23,909 nucleotides of DNA from Bacteroidales bacterium (GTDB lineage: Bacteria > Bacteroidota > Bacteroidia > Bacteroidales > Muribaculaceae), in the NCBI GenBank assembly GCA_004557385.1, contig SFEA01000037.1, forward strand, positions 1 to 23,909, written 5' to 3'. The position numbers and the translations under genes were made by a program. Of this stretch, positions 1 through 7,570 are shown in pieces (position 1 is the stretch's first letter; each line of letters begins with the position of its first letter). The notes under the pieces were generated by a model. The model did no database searches. It was not told the origin of the DNA and saw nothing but the letters and a program-made list of their open reading frames with translations.

Positions 1-94
1 CGCGATGGACACCCTTGCTCTTGGCTATACAATTCCCGCTATTAGGGCTTGCTCGGGACTTTCACCCGTTAGACAATGCTCATGCCGAGCGTAC
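1..94 (-). mobile_element. 5' end of a group IIC-like self-splicing intron (partial)
   Basis: Read on the minus strand from position 94 downward, this stretch follows the start of bacterial group IIC introns such as the one from Oceanobacillus iheyensis, as I remember that sequence. It shows CTCGGCATGAGC near the start, then GTCTAACGGGTGAAAGTCCC, and further on AGCCAAGAGCAAGGGTGTCC, matching the order and approximate spacing of domain I. The rest of the intron, including any reverse transcriptase/maturase gene and domains V and VI, would lie beyond position 1. It sits immediately after the dnaK terminator hairpin and in the same orientation, which is the known target preference of class C introns. 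The first five bases read GTACG rather than the usual GTGYG. The identification rests on pattern memory, not an alignment. Confidence 0.8.
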
Positions 95-97
95 TGC

Positions 98-130
98 AAA
101 AGGGGCGCGACTCAATTGAATCACGCCCCT
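98..130 (-). terminator. Rho-independent terminator of dnaK
   Basis: On the minus strand, 42 bases past the dnaK stop, AGGGGCGTGA (130-121) pairs with TCGCGCCCCT (110-101). This is a 10-bp stem with one G-U pair around a 10-base loop, followed by a short T run (101-98). The T run is only four bases long before GCA and the intron-like sequence begins, so it looks interrupted by the insertion. Confidence 0.85.
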
Positions 131-171
131 CAAATTTATAAAATCAAGATGTTATTAACCGTCAGTGTGGT

Positions 172-2088
172 TTATACTTCCTCGAAAGGAACATCGGTTA
201 CGTTGTCGCCGTTGTTGCCACCCTGTGCAGCACCGCCTGCGTTAGCACCGGCACCAGGTTGTGGGCCTTGTTGCTGTGCACCAGCCTGTTGCTGAGCGTT
301 GTAGATGTCCTGACTTGCAGCATGGAACACTTCTTCGAGTTCCTTCATCGATGCATCGATGGCGTCGATGTCCTGCTTAGCATGAGCATCCTTCAGCTTA
401 GCCAAAGCGCCTTCGATTTGCGACTTCTTGTCAGCCGGAATCTTATCGCCAAGGTCCTTGAGGCTCTTTTCAACCTGGAAAATCATCGAGTCGGCTTTGT
501 TAATCTTGTCGATGCGTTCCTTTTCCTTAGCGTCGGCAGCAGCATTAGCAGCAGCCTCGTCCTTCATACGCTTGATTTCTTCGTCCGACAAGCCACTCGA
601 AGCCTCGATGCGGATGCTTTGCTCCTTGCCGGTGGCTTTATCCTTAGCCGACACGTTCAAGATGCCGTTAGCATCGATTTCGAATGTAACTTCGATTTGC
701 GGGATGCCACGCGGAGCCGGAGCGATGCCATCGAGGTGGAACTTGCCAAGGGTCTTGTCGTCCTTAGCCATTGGACGCTCGCCCTGAAGCACATGTATTT
801 CAACCGAAGGCTGATTGTCGGCAGCCGTAGAGAATGTTTCGCTCTTACGAGTAGGAATTGTGGTGTTTGCATCGATGAGCTTAGTCATCACACCGCCCAA
901 TGTTTCGATACCAACCGACAGTGGAACAACGTCGAGCAGAAGCACGTCCTTCACGTCGCCGCTGAGCACGCCACCCTGAATTGCGGCACCCACAGCCACC
1001 ACCTCGTCGGGGTTAACACCCTTCGATGGAGCCTTGCCGAAGAATTGTTTAACAATTTCTTGTACGGCAGGAATACGGGTTGAACCACCCACCAAAATCA
1101 CTTCGTCGATTTCCGAAGCAGTCATTCCGGCATCTTGCAAAGCACGGCGGCATGGCTCGATGGTAGCCTGAATCAGGCGGTCGCAAAGTTGTTCAAACTT
1201 AGCGCGAGTGAGAGTCTTAACCAAGTGCTTTGGAATACCATTAACCGGCATAATGTATGGCAAGTTGATTTCCGATGTAGTTGAGCTCGAAAGTTCAATC
1301 TTAGCTTTTTCGGCAGCTTCCTTGAGGCGTTGCAAAGCCATTGGGTCCTTGCGAAGGTCAACGCCTTCGTCCTTAAGGAATTCCTCTGCCAACCAGTCGA
1401 TGATGCAGTGGTCGAAGTCATCACCACCAAGGTGTGTATCGCCATTGGTCGACTTCACTTCAAACACACCGTCGCCAAGTTCAAGAATCGAAATATCGAA
1501 TGTACCGCCACCGAGGTCGAATACGGCAATCTTCTTGTCGCTGTCGCTCTTGTCGAGGCCATAAGCCAAAGCAGCAGCAGTAGGTTCGTTTACGATACGG
1601 CGAACATTCAGTCCGGCAATTTCACCTGCTTCCTTAGTGGCTTGACGCTGCGAGTCATTGAAGTAGGCAGGAACAGTAATCACAGCCTCTGTTACGCTTT
1701 GTCCGAGATAATCTTCGGCAGTCTTCTTCATCTTCTGCAGAATCATTGCCGAAATTTCTTGTGGAGTGTATTCACGGTCGTCAATCTTAATGCGTGGCTG
1801 ACCGTTGGTGTTGTTCACTGTGTAAGGCACACGGTTGATTTCGTTCACAACCTGGTCGAACGATTCGCCCATAAAACGCTTGATTGAGAACACGGTGCGC
1901 GTTGGGTTGGTGATTGCCTGACGCTTTGCGGGGTCGCCCACCTTGCGCTCGCCACCATCAACAAATGCAACAATCGAAGGAGTGGTGTTACGGCCTTCGC
2001 TGTTAGGAATAACCACTGGGTCGTTACCCTCAAGTACTGCAACACACGAGTTGGTAGTACCCAAATCAATACCTATAATCTTTCCCAT
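172..2088 (-). CDS. dnaK: Molecular chaperone DnaK (Hsp70)
   Basis: ATP-dependent cytosolic chaperone of 638 residues, the same length class as the Escherichia coli protein. The N-terminal ATPase domain carries the phosphate-binding IDLGTTNSC near residue 7, the DLGGGTFD motif near residue 196, and ILVGGSTRIP near residue 336. The hydrophobic linker (DVLLLDV) leads to a substrate-binding domain starting with PLSVGIETLGG and then a helical lid. The tail is rich in Gln, Gly and Ala and ends in EEV. I place the start at 2088 because translation there begins MGKIIGIDLGTTNS, the family's normal N-terminus; an upstream in-frame ATG at 2145 would add 19 residues with no family counterpart. The gene is alone on its strand here, with no dnaJ or grpE beside it. 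It ends in a clear terminator. Confidence 0.98.
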   Translation of the reverse strand: MGKIIGIDLGTTNSCVAVLEGNDPVVIPNSEGRNTTPSIVAFVDGGERKVGDPAKRQAITNPTRTVFSIKRFMGESFDQVVNEINRVPYTVNNTNGQPRIKIDDREYTPQEISAMILQKMKKTAEDYLGQSVTEAVITVPAYFNDSQRQATKEAGEIAGLNVRRIVNEPTAAALAYGLDKSDSDKKIAVFDLGGGTFDISILELGDGVFEVKSTNGDTHLGGDDFDHCIIDWLAEEFLKDEGVDLRKDPMALQRLKEAAEKAKIELSSSTTSEINLPYIMPVNGIPKHLVKTLTRAKFEQLCDRLIQATIEPCRRALQDAGMTASEIDEVILVGGSTRIPAVQEIVKQFFGKAPSKGVNPDEVVAVGAAIQGGVLSGDVKDVLLLDVVPLSVGIETLGGVMTKLIDANTTIPTRKSETFSTAADNQPSVEIHVLQGERPMAKDDKTLGKFHLDGIAPAPRGIPQIEVTFEIDANGILNVSAKDKATGKEQSIRIEASSGLSDEEIKRMKDEAAANAAADAKEKERIDKINKADSMIFQVEKSLKDLGDKIPADKKSQIEGALAKLKDAHAKQDIDAIDASMKELEEVFHAASQDIYNAQQQAGAQQQGPQPGAGANAGGAAQGGNNGDNVTDVPFEEV

Positions 2089-2202
2089 TTTATTATGTAG
2101 TTTTTTTGTTATTAATTCTGTTTGTTTTGCCTGGCTCGGTTTCATCGGGTGGCTTTTGTGTCGCCTACCAGGTGTCCTGCAGCCCTGCGTAATTATTTAT
2201 TG

Positions 2203-2235
2203 CAAATGCTATGCCAAAACGCAAAAACCGACAAA
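2203..2235 (-). promoter_or_regulatory. Possible dnaK promoter
   Basis: On the minus strand, TTTG (2235-2232) is followed after 20 bases by TAGCATTTG (2211-2203). This resembles the Bacteroidetes TTTG/TAnnTTTG promoter but has one extra base inside the -7 box. It would give a leader of about 105 bases. It is the best candidate I found in this gap, but weak. Confidence 0.3.
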
Positions 2236-2511
2236 AAACAATGTCAACTCTACTCTTTTAGTCAATCAAAACACTGACTTTATGTCACATCCGCACCCCA
2301 CATCGCACAGCCAATATGCCATCACCAATTGCCTGTTTCACAACAAATGCGGCTCGCAAAACACCTTCTTAAGCACAAACAAATCTGCCAAATATCCGTC
2401 CACATCGGCTACCACATTCAATTACGAGGCAAAACATAAATTATAATTATAATTAATGTGAATAAACCTTTAATAATTAAGATTTCAGATGGCATATATG
2501 AGAATAATTTG

Positions 2512-2519
2512 TAAATTTG
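2512..2519 (+). promoter_or_regulatory. -7 box of the mmd operon promoter
   Basis: TAAATTTG is an exact match to the Bacteroidetes -7 consensus TAnnTTTG, in AT-rich DNA 85 bases before the epimerase start. No convincing -33 TTTG is seen about 20 bases upstream, so the call rests on the -7 box and its position. Confidence 0.5.
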
Positions 2520-2603
2520 TAGCGATATTGCCCAAAAAGGTAATATCACAACAGCGAACTGAATTTTAACACATTTATAAACATTTATATTAAAACTTAC
2601 GTT

Positions 2604-3026
2604 ATGGATATTTCACATATCGAACATGTTGGTATAGCCGTTACAAGTCTCGACGAGGCTATCCCATTCTACGAGAAAATGTTAGGCTTCAAGTGCTTTG
2701 CAATTGAGGAAGTTGCCGACCAAAAAGTGCGCACTGCATTCTTCAAAGTTGGCCAAACAAAAATCGAGCTTCTTGAAGCAACTGCCGAAGACAGCGCAAT
2801 TGCCAAGTTCATTGCCAACAACGGCGGTCGCGGCGGCATTCAACACATTGCTTTTGCCGTTGAAGATGGCGTTGCAAACGCTCTTGCCGAAGTTGAAAGC
2901 AAAGGCGGTCGCCTCATCGACAAGGCTCCTCGCAAAGGTGCCGAAGGCTTGAACATCGCTTTCATTCACCCAAAGACTTCTGCCGGAACTCTGGTTGAGC
3001 TTTGCGAAGACCCTAACAAGAAGTAA
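2604..3026 (+). CDS. mce: Methylmalonyl-CoA epimerase
   Basis: A 140-residue vicinal-oxygen-chelate (glyoxalase-fold) protein that interconverts (R)- and (S)-methylmalonyl-CoA in the succinate-propionate pathway. The start HIEHVGIAVTSLDEAIPFYE and the later GGIQHIAFAV are the two paired VOC half-domains, with the metal-binding His residues near positions 7 and 92 and the acidic residues TKIELLEAT and GTLVELCE. Its length is that of the usual bacterial epimerase. It is the first gene of the operon, 48 bases ahead of mmdA. This fits its job of feeding the correct stereoisomer to the decarboxylase. The methylmalonyl-CoA mutase genes are not in this window. Confidence 0.93.
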   Translation: MDISHIEHVGIAVTSLDEAIPFYEKMLGFKCFAIEEVADQKVRTAFFKVGQTKIELLEATAEDSAIAKFIANNGGRGGIQHIAFAVEDGVANALAEVESKGGRLIDKAPRKGAEGLNIAFIHPKTSAGTLVELCEDPNKK

Positions 3027-3074
3027 ATTTTTTTTTCATTCAGTATCACACAAATTTTTATTTTAATATAAGAA

Positions 3075-4688
3075 ATGAGTAGTCAAATCGAAAAAATCCA
3101 AGAGTTGATTTCGAAACGCGAAGAAGCTCGCCTCGGCGGTGGCGTGAAAGCCATCGAAAAGCAACACGCTAAGGGCAAATACACAGCTCGCGAAAGAATT
3201 AAGATGTTGCTCGACGAAGGCAGCTTCGAAGAACTTGATATGTTTGTAACCCATCGCTGCACCAACTTCGGCATGGACAAAAAGCACTACCTTGGCGACG
3301 GCGTTGTAACCGGTTACGGCACAATCGAAGGCCGCCTCGTGTATGTTTTCGCTCAAGACTTCACCGTTTCGGCTGGTTCACTCTCCGAAACTCTCGCACT
3401 CAAGATATGCAAGGTGATGGACATGGCAATGAAGAACGGCGCTCCGGTTATCGGTCTTAACGACTCGGGCGGCGCTCGCATCCAAGAAGGCATCAACGCT
3501 CTTGCCGGCTATGCCGAAATCTTCCAACGCAACATCAATGCTTCGGGTGTAATCCCACAAATCTCTGCCATCCTTGGTCCTTGCGCCGGCGGTGCCGTTT
3601 ATTCGCCTGCACTCACCGACTTCACCATCATGGCAAAGGGCACTTCTTATATGTTCCTCACCGGTCCGAAGGTGGTTAAGACCGTTACCGGCGAAGACGT
3701 TACCCAAGAAGCTCTCGGTGGCGCCGAAATTCACGCTACCAAGTCGGGTGTTACCCACTTCGCTGCCGAAAGCGACGAAGATGCCATCAACATCATTCGC
3801 AAGCTCTTCAGCTACATTCCTCAAAACAACCTTGAGAACGCTCCACGCGTTGAATGCACCGACCCAATCAACCGCCTCGAAGACAGCCTCAACGAAATCA
3901 TTCCGGAAAGCGCCAACATGCCATACAACATGTACGACGTAATCACAGCAATCGTCGACAACGGCGAATTCCTTGAAGTGTCGGCAAACTACGCCAAGAA
4001 CATCATCGTAGGTTTCGCTCGCTTCAACGGCCAATCGGTGGGTATCGTTGCCAACCAGCCTAAATATCTTGCCGGCGTGCTCGACTGCAACGCTTCGCGC
4101 AAGGGCGCTCGCTTCGTTCGCTTCTGCGACGCATTCAACATTCCATTGGTTACCCTGGTTGACGTTCCAGGATTCCTCCCTGGCACAGGTCAAGAATACA
4201 ACGCCGTGATTCTGCACGGTGCCAAGTTGCTCTACGCCTACGGCGAAGCCACTGTGCCTAAGGTCACTGTCACTCTGCGCAAGAGCTACGGCGGCAGCCA
4301 CATCGTGATGAGCTGCAAGCAATTGCGCGGCGACATGAACTACGCTTGGCCAACTGCCGAAATTGCCGTTATGGGTGCATCGGGTGCTGCCGAAGTGCTT
4401 TACGCCAAGGAAGCAAAAGTTGCCAAAGTTGCTGCCCAAGAAGCCAAGGAAGCCGGCGATGAAGCTAAGGCTAAACAAATCATGGACGACTTCAAGAAGT
4501 TCTATCAAGAAAAGCTCGACGAATACAACAAGCTTTTCTGCAACCCATACAATGCTGCTAAGTACGGCTACATTGACGACGTTATCGAGCCTCGCAACAC
4601 TCGCTTCCGCGTCATAAGAGCCCTCCAGCAACTCGAAAACAAGAAGGTTGTAAACCCTGCAAGAAAGCACGGAAACATTCCTTTGTAA
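3075..4688 (+). CDS. mmdA: Methylmalonyl-CoA decarboxylase alpha subunit (carboxyltransferase)
   Basis: A 537-residue carboxyltransferase of the crotonase-fold acyl-CoA carboxylase beta family. It moves the carboxyl group of methylmalonyl-CoA to biotin on the carrier encoded two genes downstream. The N-terminal half has NDSGGARIQEGI (residues 129-140) and GPCAGGAVYSPALTDF (168-183). The C-terminal half has VDVPGFLPGTGQEY (362-375) and RKSYGGSHIVMSCK (402-415), the two oxyanion-hole regions. Residues about 444-485 form a long Lys/Ala/Glu-rich helix that is often shorter in propionyl-CoA carboxylases. The same family also serves propionyl-CoA carboxylase, but the neighbouring epimerase, OadG-like, biotin carrier and OadB-like genes point to the sodium-pumping decarboxylase. 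The next gene begins 27 bases downstream. Confidence 0.95.
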   Translation: MSSQIEKIQELISKREEARLGGGVKAIEKQHAKGKYTARERIKMLLDEGSFEELDMFVTHRCTNFGMDKKHYLGDGVVTGYGTIEGRLVYVFAQDFTVSAGSLSETLALKICKVMDMAMKNGAPVIGLNDSGGARIQEGINALAGYAEIFQRNINASGVIPQISAILGPCAGGAVYSPALTDFTIMAKGTSYMFLTGPKVVKTVTGEDVTQEALGGAEIHATKSGVTHFAAESDEDAINIIRKLFSYIPQNNLENAPRVECTDPINRLEDSLNEIIPESANMPYNMYDVITAIVDNGEFLEVSANYAKNIIVGFARFNGQSVGIVANQPKYLAGVLDCNASRKGARFVRFCDAFNIPLVTLVDVPGFLPGTGQEYNAVILHGAKLLYAYGEATVPKVTVTLRKSYGGSHIVMSCKQLRGDMNYAWPTAEIAVMGASGAAEVLYAKEAKVAKVAAQEAKEAGDEAKAKQIMDDFKKFYQEKLDEYNKLFCNPYNAAKYGYIDDVIEPRNTRFRVIRALQQLENKKVVNPARKHGNIPL

Positions 4689-4714
4689 ATTTAATCGACT
4701 CTTTATAATAAACA

Positions 4715-5671
4715 ATGAACAAGAAAGGAATAATTCTATTTCTACTTGCCGTTGTTTGTTCCATCGGCGTTAATGCGCAAAGCCACAAGGGCTTGCGCAT
4801 TAACGAGGTGATGGTGCAAAACGACGACAACCTCGTTGACGAATACGGCAATCGAAGCGCTTGGATTGAATTGTACAACAGCACACGTCGCACAATGAAC
4901 ATCTCAAGCATCTACATCACCACCCAAAAGGTGGAAGATGGACAATTGCCCGACCGCAACCAAATGTACCTTGTTCCGCGTGGCGACGAACGCACTAAGG
5001 TTAAGCACCTGCAAGCCGCTGTGTTCTTTGCCGACGAACAACCACAAAAAGGCACATTCCACACAAGCATTAAGCTCATCCCCGGACAGGAAAACTACAT
5101 CGCCGTTTACGATGCCGACTGCATCACAAAGCTCGACGAAGTTGTCGTTCCTGCCAATTTGCCCGCTGGATGCTCATTTGCCCGCAACACCAAAATTGAA
5201 GATTTCTGCAAGCTCACCGGCAACACTTTCGATGCCAGCGAATGGAGCGTGCGAAACGGTGTTACAGGAAGCGAAATCACCCCTGGCGAAAACAACTATG
5301 TTATTGGCAAAAACGATAAAATCGAGCAATTCGAGAAAAACGATTCACATGGCTTCATCCTCACCATTATGGCGATGGCTATCGTGTTTAGCGCACTCAT
5401 TGTGCTGAGCATCTGCTTCTTTATATTTGGCACAATCAGCAAGCGCATGTCCGACAAAAAGAAGAAAGGCAAAAAGCAAAATCAACAAGAAGAGGTTCAA
5501 GCCGAACCTGCCGGCGACGCCGAAGGCGAAGTGGTGGCTGCAATTGCTATGGCCCTCTACGAGCACCTCAATGCTCACGACGAGGAAAGCAACGTGCTCA
5601 CCTTCAAGCGTCGTCACTCCGACTGGAACTCGAAGATTGCCACACTCACCGAATTGTCAGCTCGCCGCTAA
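4715..5671 (+). CDS. LTD-OadG fusion, delta/gamma-type subunit of the decarboxylase sodium pump
   Basis: A 318-residue membrane protein with an unusual layout. Residues 1-21 look like a signal peptide ending near NAQ. Residues about 25-135 resemble a lamin-tail domain (LRINEVMVQND, then NRSAWIELYNSTRRTMNISS), a beta-sandwich that would sit outside the cytoplasmic membrane. A single hydrophobic segment follows (about 213-239), then a cytoplasmic Lys-rich stretch. The tail GEVVAAIAMALYEHL (271-285), with a Trp-containing end, matches the OadG gamma-subunit family. OadG normally anchors and stabilises the carboxyltransferase-beta subunit complex. Standard OadG proteins are about 80-120 residues, so the extracytoplasmic domain is a large addition. 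Operon position between mmdA and the biotin carrier supports the assignment; the role of the LTD is unknown. Confidence 0.82.
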   Translation: MNKKGIILFLLAVVCSIGVNAQSHKGLRINEVMVQNDDNLVDEYGNRSAWIELYNSTRRTMNISSIYITTQKVEDGQLPDRNQMYLVPRGDERTKVKHLQAAVFFADEQPQKGTFHTSIKLIPGQENYIAVYDADCITKLDEVVVPANLPAGCSFARNTKIEDFCKLTGNTFDASEWSVRNGVTGSEITPGENNYVIGKNDKIEQFEKNDSHGFILTIMAMAIVFSALIVLSICFFIFGTISKRMSDKKKKGKKQNQQEEVQAEPAGDAEGEVVAAIAMALYEHLNAHDEESNVLTFKRRHSDWNSKIATLTELSARR

Positions 5672-5718
5672 ACCACAATAAACTAAATCCCACTAAAAAA
5701 TTTTTCACATATAAATAT

Positions 5719-6147
5719 ATGAAAGAATATAAATATAAAATCAATGGCACTGAATACACCGTTGCCATCGGTGACATCGACAACAACAACGTTGAAGTGG
5801 AAGTGAACGGTGTGTCGTATTCAGTAGAACTTGAAAAAACCGAAACCCCAGCTCCTGTAGTTGCTGCTGTCAAGCCAGTGGCAAGCGCTCCGGTTGCAGC
5901 TCCTAAGGCTGCTCCTGCCAAGAGTGCAGGCGGACCTGGCGCTGTCAAGTCGCCACTGCCTGGCGTTATTGTCGACGTCAAAGTTAATGTTGGCGACACC
6001 GTTGAGCCATCCACTGTGGTTGCTGTGCTCGAAGCAATGAAAATGGAGAACAACATCAATGCCGGCAAGGCTGGCGTGGTGAAAGCCATCTGTGTTAACA
6101 AGGGCGATTCTGTTCTCGAAGGTGCTGACATCTTAGTAATTGAATAA
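5719..6147 (+). CDS. Biotin carboxyl carrier protein of the decarboxylase (gamma-type subunit)
   Basis: A 142-residue biotinyl/lipoyl carrier. After a short N-terminal beta-rich part (1-45) comes a flexible Pro/Ala/Val linker (about 43-72), then the biotinyl domain from about residue 75. It contains SPLPGVIVDVKVNVGD and the biotinylation motif EAMKMEN, with Lys108 as the predicted attachment site. It would shuttle carboxybiotin between MmdA and the membrane subunit. It starts 47 bases after the OadG-like gene and ends four bases before the next start, so it is clearly in the operon. Confidence 0.93.
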   Translation: MKEYKYKINGTEYTVAIGDIDNNNVEVEVNGVSYSVELEKTETPAPVVAAVKPVASAPVAAPKAAPAKSAGGPGAVKSPLPGVIVDVKVNVGDTVEPSTVVAVLEAMKMENNINAGKAGVVKAICVNKGDSVLEGADILVIE

Positions 6148-6151
6148 TACA

Positions 6152-7306
6152 ATGAATGAATTAATATCGTTTTTCGGCAAGAACTTCCAGCAATTCTGGG
6201 AATTCACCGGATTTTACAATGTAACAGGACCACACCTGATTATGCTGCTTGTGGGTTTGTTCTTCATTTATCTTGCGATAAAGCATGAATTCGAACCTAT
6301 GCTGCTTGTGCCAATCGGGTTTGGTATTCTGGTTGGTAACATTCCTTTCCAACTCGGAAACGAAATAGGCATCTACGAAGACGGCTCGGTGCTCAACATC
6401 CTCTACGGAGGCGTTAGCGCCGGATGGTATCCACCGCTCATCTTCCTTGGCATCGGCGCCATGACCGACTTCTCGGCTCTGCTCGCCAATCCAAAGATGA
6501 TGCTCATCGGTGCAGCCGCTCAGTTTGGCATCTTCGGTGCTTACATGGTGGCTCTCGCCCTCGGCTTCGCACCCGACCAAGCAGGTGCAATCGCCATCAT
6601 CGGCGGTGCCGACGGCCCTACTGCCATCTTCCTTTCGTCGAAGCTCGCTCCTAACATGATGGGTGCAATTGCCGTTTCGGCTTATTCATATATGGCGCTT
6701 GTGCCGCTCATTCAGCCGCCTATCATGCGCTTGCTCACCACCAAAAAGGAACGCCTCATTCGCATGAAGCCTGCTCGCACTGTCAGCCAAACCGAGAAGA
6801 TTATCTTCCCGATCTTTGGCTTGATTCTCACCTGCTTCTTCGTGCCTTCGGCAATTCCATTGTTGGGTATGCTGTTCTTCGGCAACTTGCTGCGCGAAAG
6901 TGGTGTTACCACTCGCCTTGCAAAGACTGCAAGCAACGCCCTCACCGACATCGTCACCATCCTTCTTGGTCTCACCGTTGGTGCTTCCACTCAAGCTTCG
7001 GAATTCCTCACACTCGACACTATCAAGATTTTTGCTCTTGGTGCTATGGCATTCATCATCGCTTCGGCTTCGGGTGTGCTGTTTGTGAAGCTCTTCAACC
7101 TGTTCTTGCCTAAGGGCAAAAAAATCAACCCGCTCATCGGCAACGCCGGCGTTTCGGCTGTGCCTATGGCAGCGCGCATTTCTAACAACATGGGCTTGAA
7201 GTACGACCCTTCAAACTACCTGTTGATGCACGCCATGGGTCCGAATGTGGCAGGTGTGATTGGTTCGGCAGTTGCTGCCGGCGTGCTCCTCGGATTCTTA
7301 GGTTAA
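6152..7306 (+). CDS. mmdB: Sodium ion-translocating decarboxylase beta subunit (OadB/MmdB family)
   Basis: A 384-residue polytopic membrane protein that decarboxylates carboxybiotin and pumps Na+ outward. Family signatures are GGADGPTAIFLSSKLAP (151-167), with the Asp that corresponds to the sodium-site Asp of the Klebsiella oxaloacetate decarboxylase beta subunit. Also present are the conserved loop YSYMALVPLIQPPIM, NPLIGNAGVSAVPMAAR (326-342) and the C-terminal MHAMGPNVAGVIGSAVAAG. Around nine hydrophobic segments are visible. I use the ATG at 6152, four bases after the carrier's stop; an in-frame TTG at 6140 would overlap that gene and adds nothing conserved. It is the last gene before the terminator at 7365-7407. 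Confidence 0.95.
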   Translation: MNELISFFGKNFQQFWEFTGFYNVTGPHLIMLLVGLFFIYLAIKHEFEPMLLVPIGFGILVGNIPFQLGNEIGIYEDGSVLNILYGGVSAGWYPPLIFLGIGAMTDFSALLANPKMMLIGAAAQFGIFGAYMVALALGFAPDQAGAIAIIGGADGPTAIFLSSKLAPNMMGAIAVSAYSYMALVPLIQPPIMRLLTTKKERLIRMKPARTVSQTEKIIFPIFGLILTCFFVPSAIPLLGMLFFGNLLRESGVTTRLAKTASNALTDIVTILLGLTVGASTQASEFLTLDTIKIFALGAMAFIIASASGVLFVKLFNLFLPKGKKINPLIGNAGVSAVPMAARISNNMGLKYDPSNYLLMHAMGPNVAGVIGSAVAAGVLLGFLG

Positions 7307-7364
7307 TAGAGAACCAAAACACTTTTTGGCGACCTACTCCAAAAAGCATCATAACAAACCATTT

Positions 7365-7407
7365 ATGGCAGACTGGCGCATTCAACTGCGGCAGTCTGCC
7401 ATTTTTT
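7365..7407 (+). terminator. Rho-independent terminator of the mmd operon
   Basis: ATGGCAGACTG (7365-7375) pairs perfectly with CAGTCTGCCAT (7392-7402). The inner GCGCA and TGCG can extend the stem. The hairpin ends in a run of T (7402-7407), 58 bases after the last stop codon. Confidence 0.92.
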
Positions 7408-7440
7408 CATTACGATGCGAAAAATTGCACAAAAATTTAG

Positions 7441-7448
7441 TAACTTTG
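7441..7448 (+). promoter_or_regulatory. -7 box of the GH13 gene promoter
   Basis: TAACTTTG matches the Bacteroidetes -7 consensus exactly and is followed by GCA, as in the prs promoter at 9341. It lies just past the mmd terminator. The implied transcript has a leader of about 115 bases before the GH13 start and opens almost directly on a tiny ORF at 7452. No clear -33 element. Confidence 0.55.
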
Positions 7449-7451
7449 CAT

Positions 7452-7508
7452 ATGAATTGCACATCATGCTGCACCGCTGCATTTCGTAGAGTCGAAGAAA
7501 TAAAATAA
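7452..7508 (+). CDS. Possible 18-residue leader ORF
   Basis: ATG at 7452, three bases past the -7 box, opens an 18-codon frame (MNCTSCCTAAFRRVEEIK) ending in TAA. Its ATG would fall at or next to the predicted transcription start, so it could be translated as a leaderless peptide ahead of the GH13 gene. It has three Cys among its first seven residues. There is no conservation evidence and it may be chance. Confidence 0.15.
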   Translation: MNCTSCCTAAFRRVEEIK

Positions 7509-7570
7509 CGCAAGCATGCCATTTATAATCAGAAAGCTACGACAAGGCTATTAGTGGATGCATATTTGCA

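Larger units (their letters stand above)
2089..2603. other. 515-bp divergent intergenic region between dnaK and the mmd operon
   Basis: Non-coding by inspection. The dnaK side has a plausible weak promoter (2203-2235, minus) and a leader of roughly 100 bases. The mmd side is very AT-rich, with a perfect 16-bp palindrome AATTATAATTATAATT at 2439-2454 and a promoter box at 2512-2519. I see no CIRCE element (TTAGCACTC, nine bases, GAGTGCTAA) upstream of dnaK, and no tRNA or known riboswitch. Confidence 0.6.

Noticed and set aside
5..295. Plus-strand open frame at the left edge
   Set aside because: It crosses the intron-like sequence, the dnaK terminator and the dnaK 3' end in antisense, and ends in a Cys/Pro/Ala-rich shadow.
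2089..2145. N-terminal extension of DnaK from an ATG at 2145
   Set aside because: The 19 extra residues precede the invariant MGKIIGIDLGTTNS start and have no family counterpart.
2089..2603. CIRCE (HrcA operator) upstream of dnaK
   Set aside because: Looked for the TTAGCACTC/GAGTGCTAA inverted repeat on both strands and found nothing close.
3378..4715. Long open frame antisense to mmdA (about 445 codons)
   Set aside because: It lies entirely opposite a strongly conserved gene, has no recognisable domain, and is explained by the sense gene's codon bias.
6140..6151. TTG start for the beta subunit overlapping the biotin carrier gene
   Set aside because: An ATG at 6152 gives the normal N-terminus with a four-base gap; the extra residues NNT are not conserved features.
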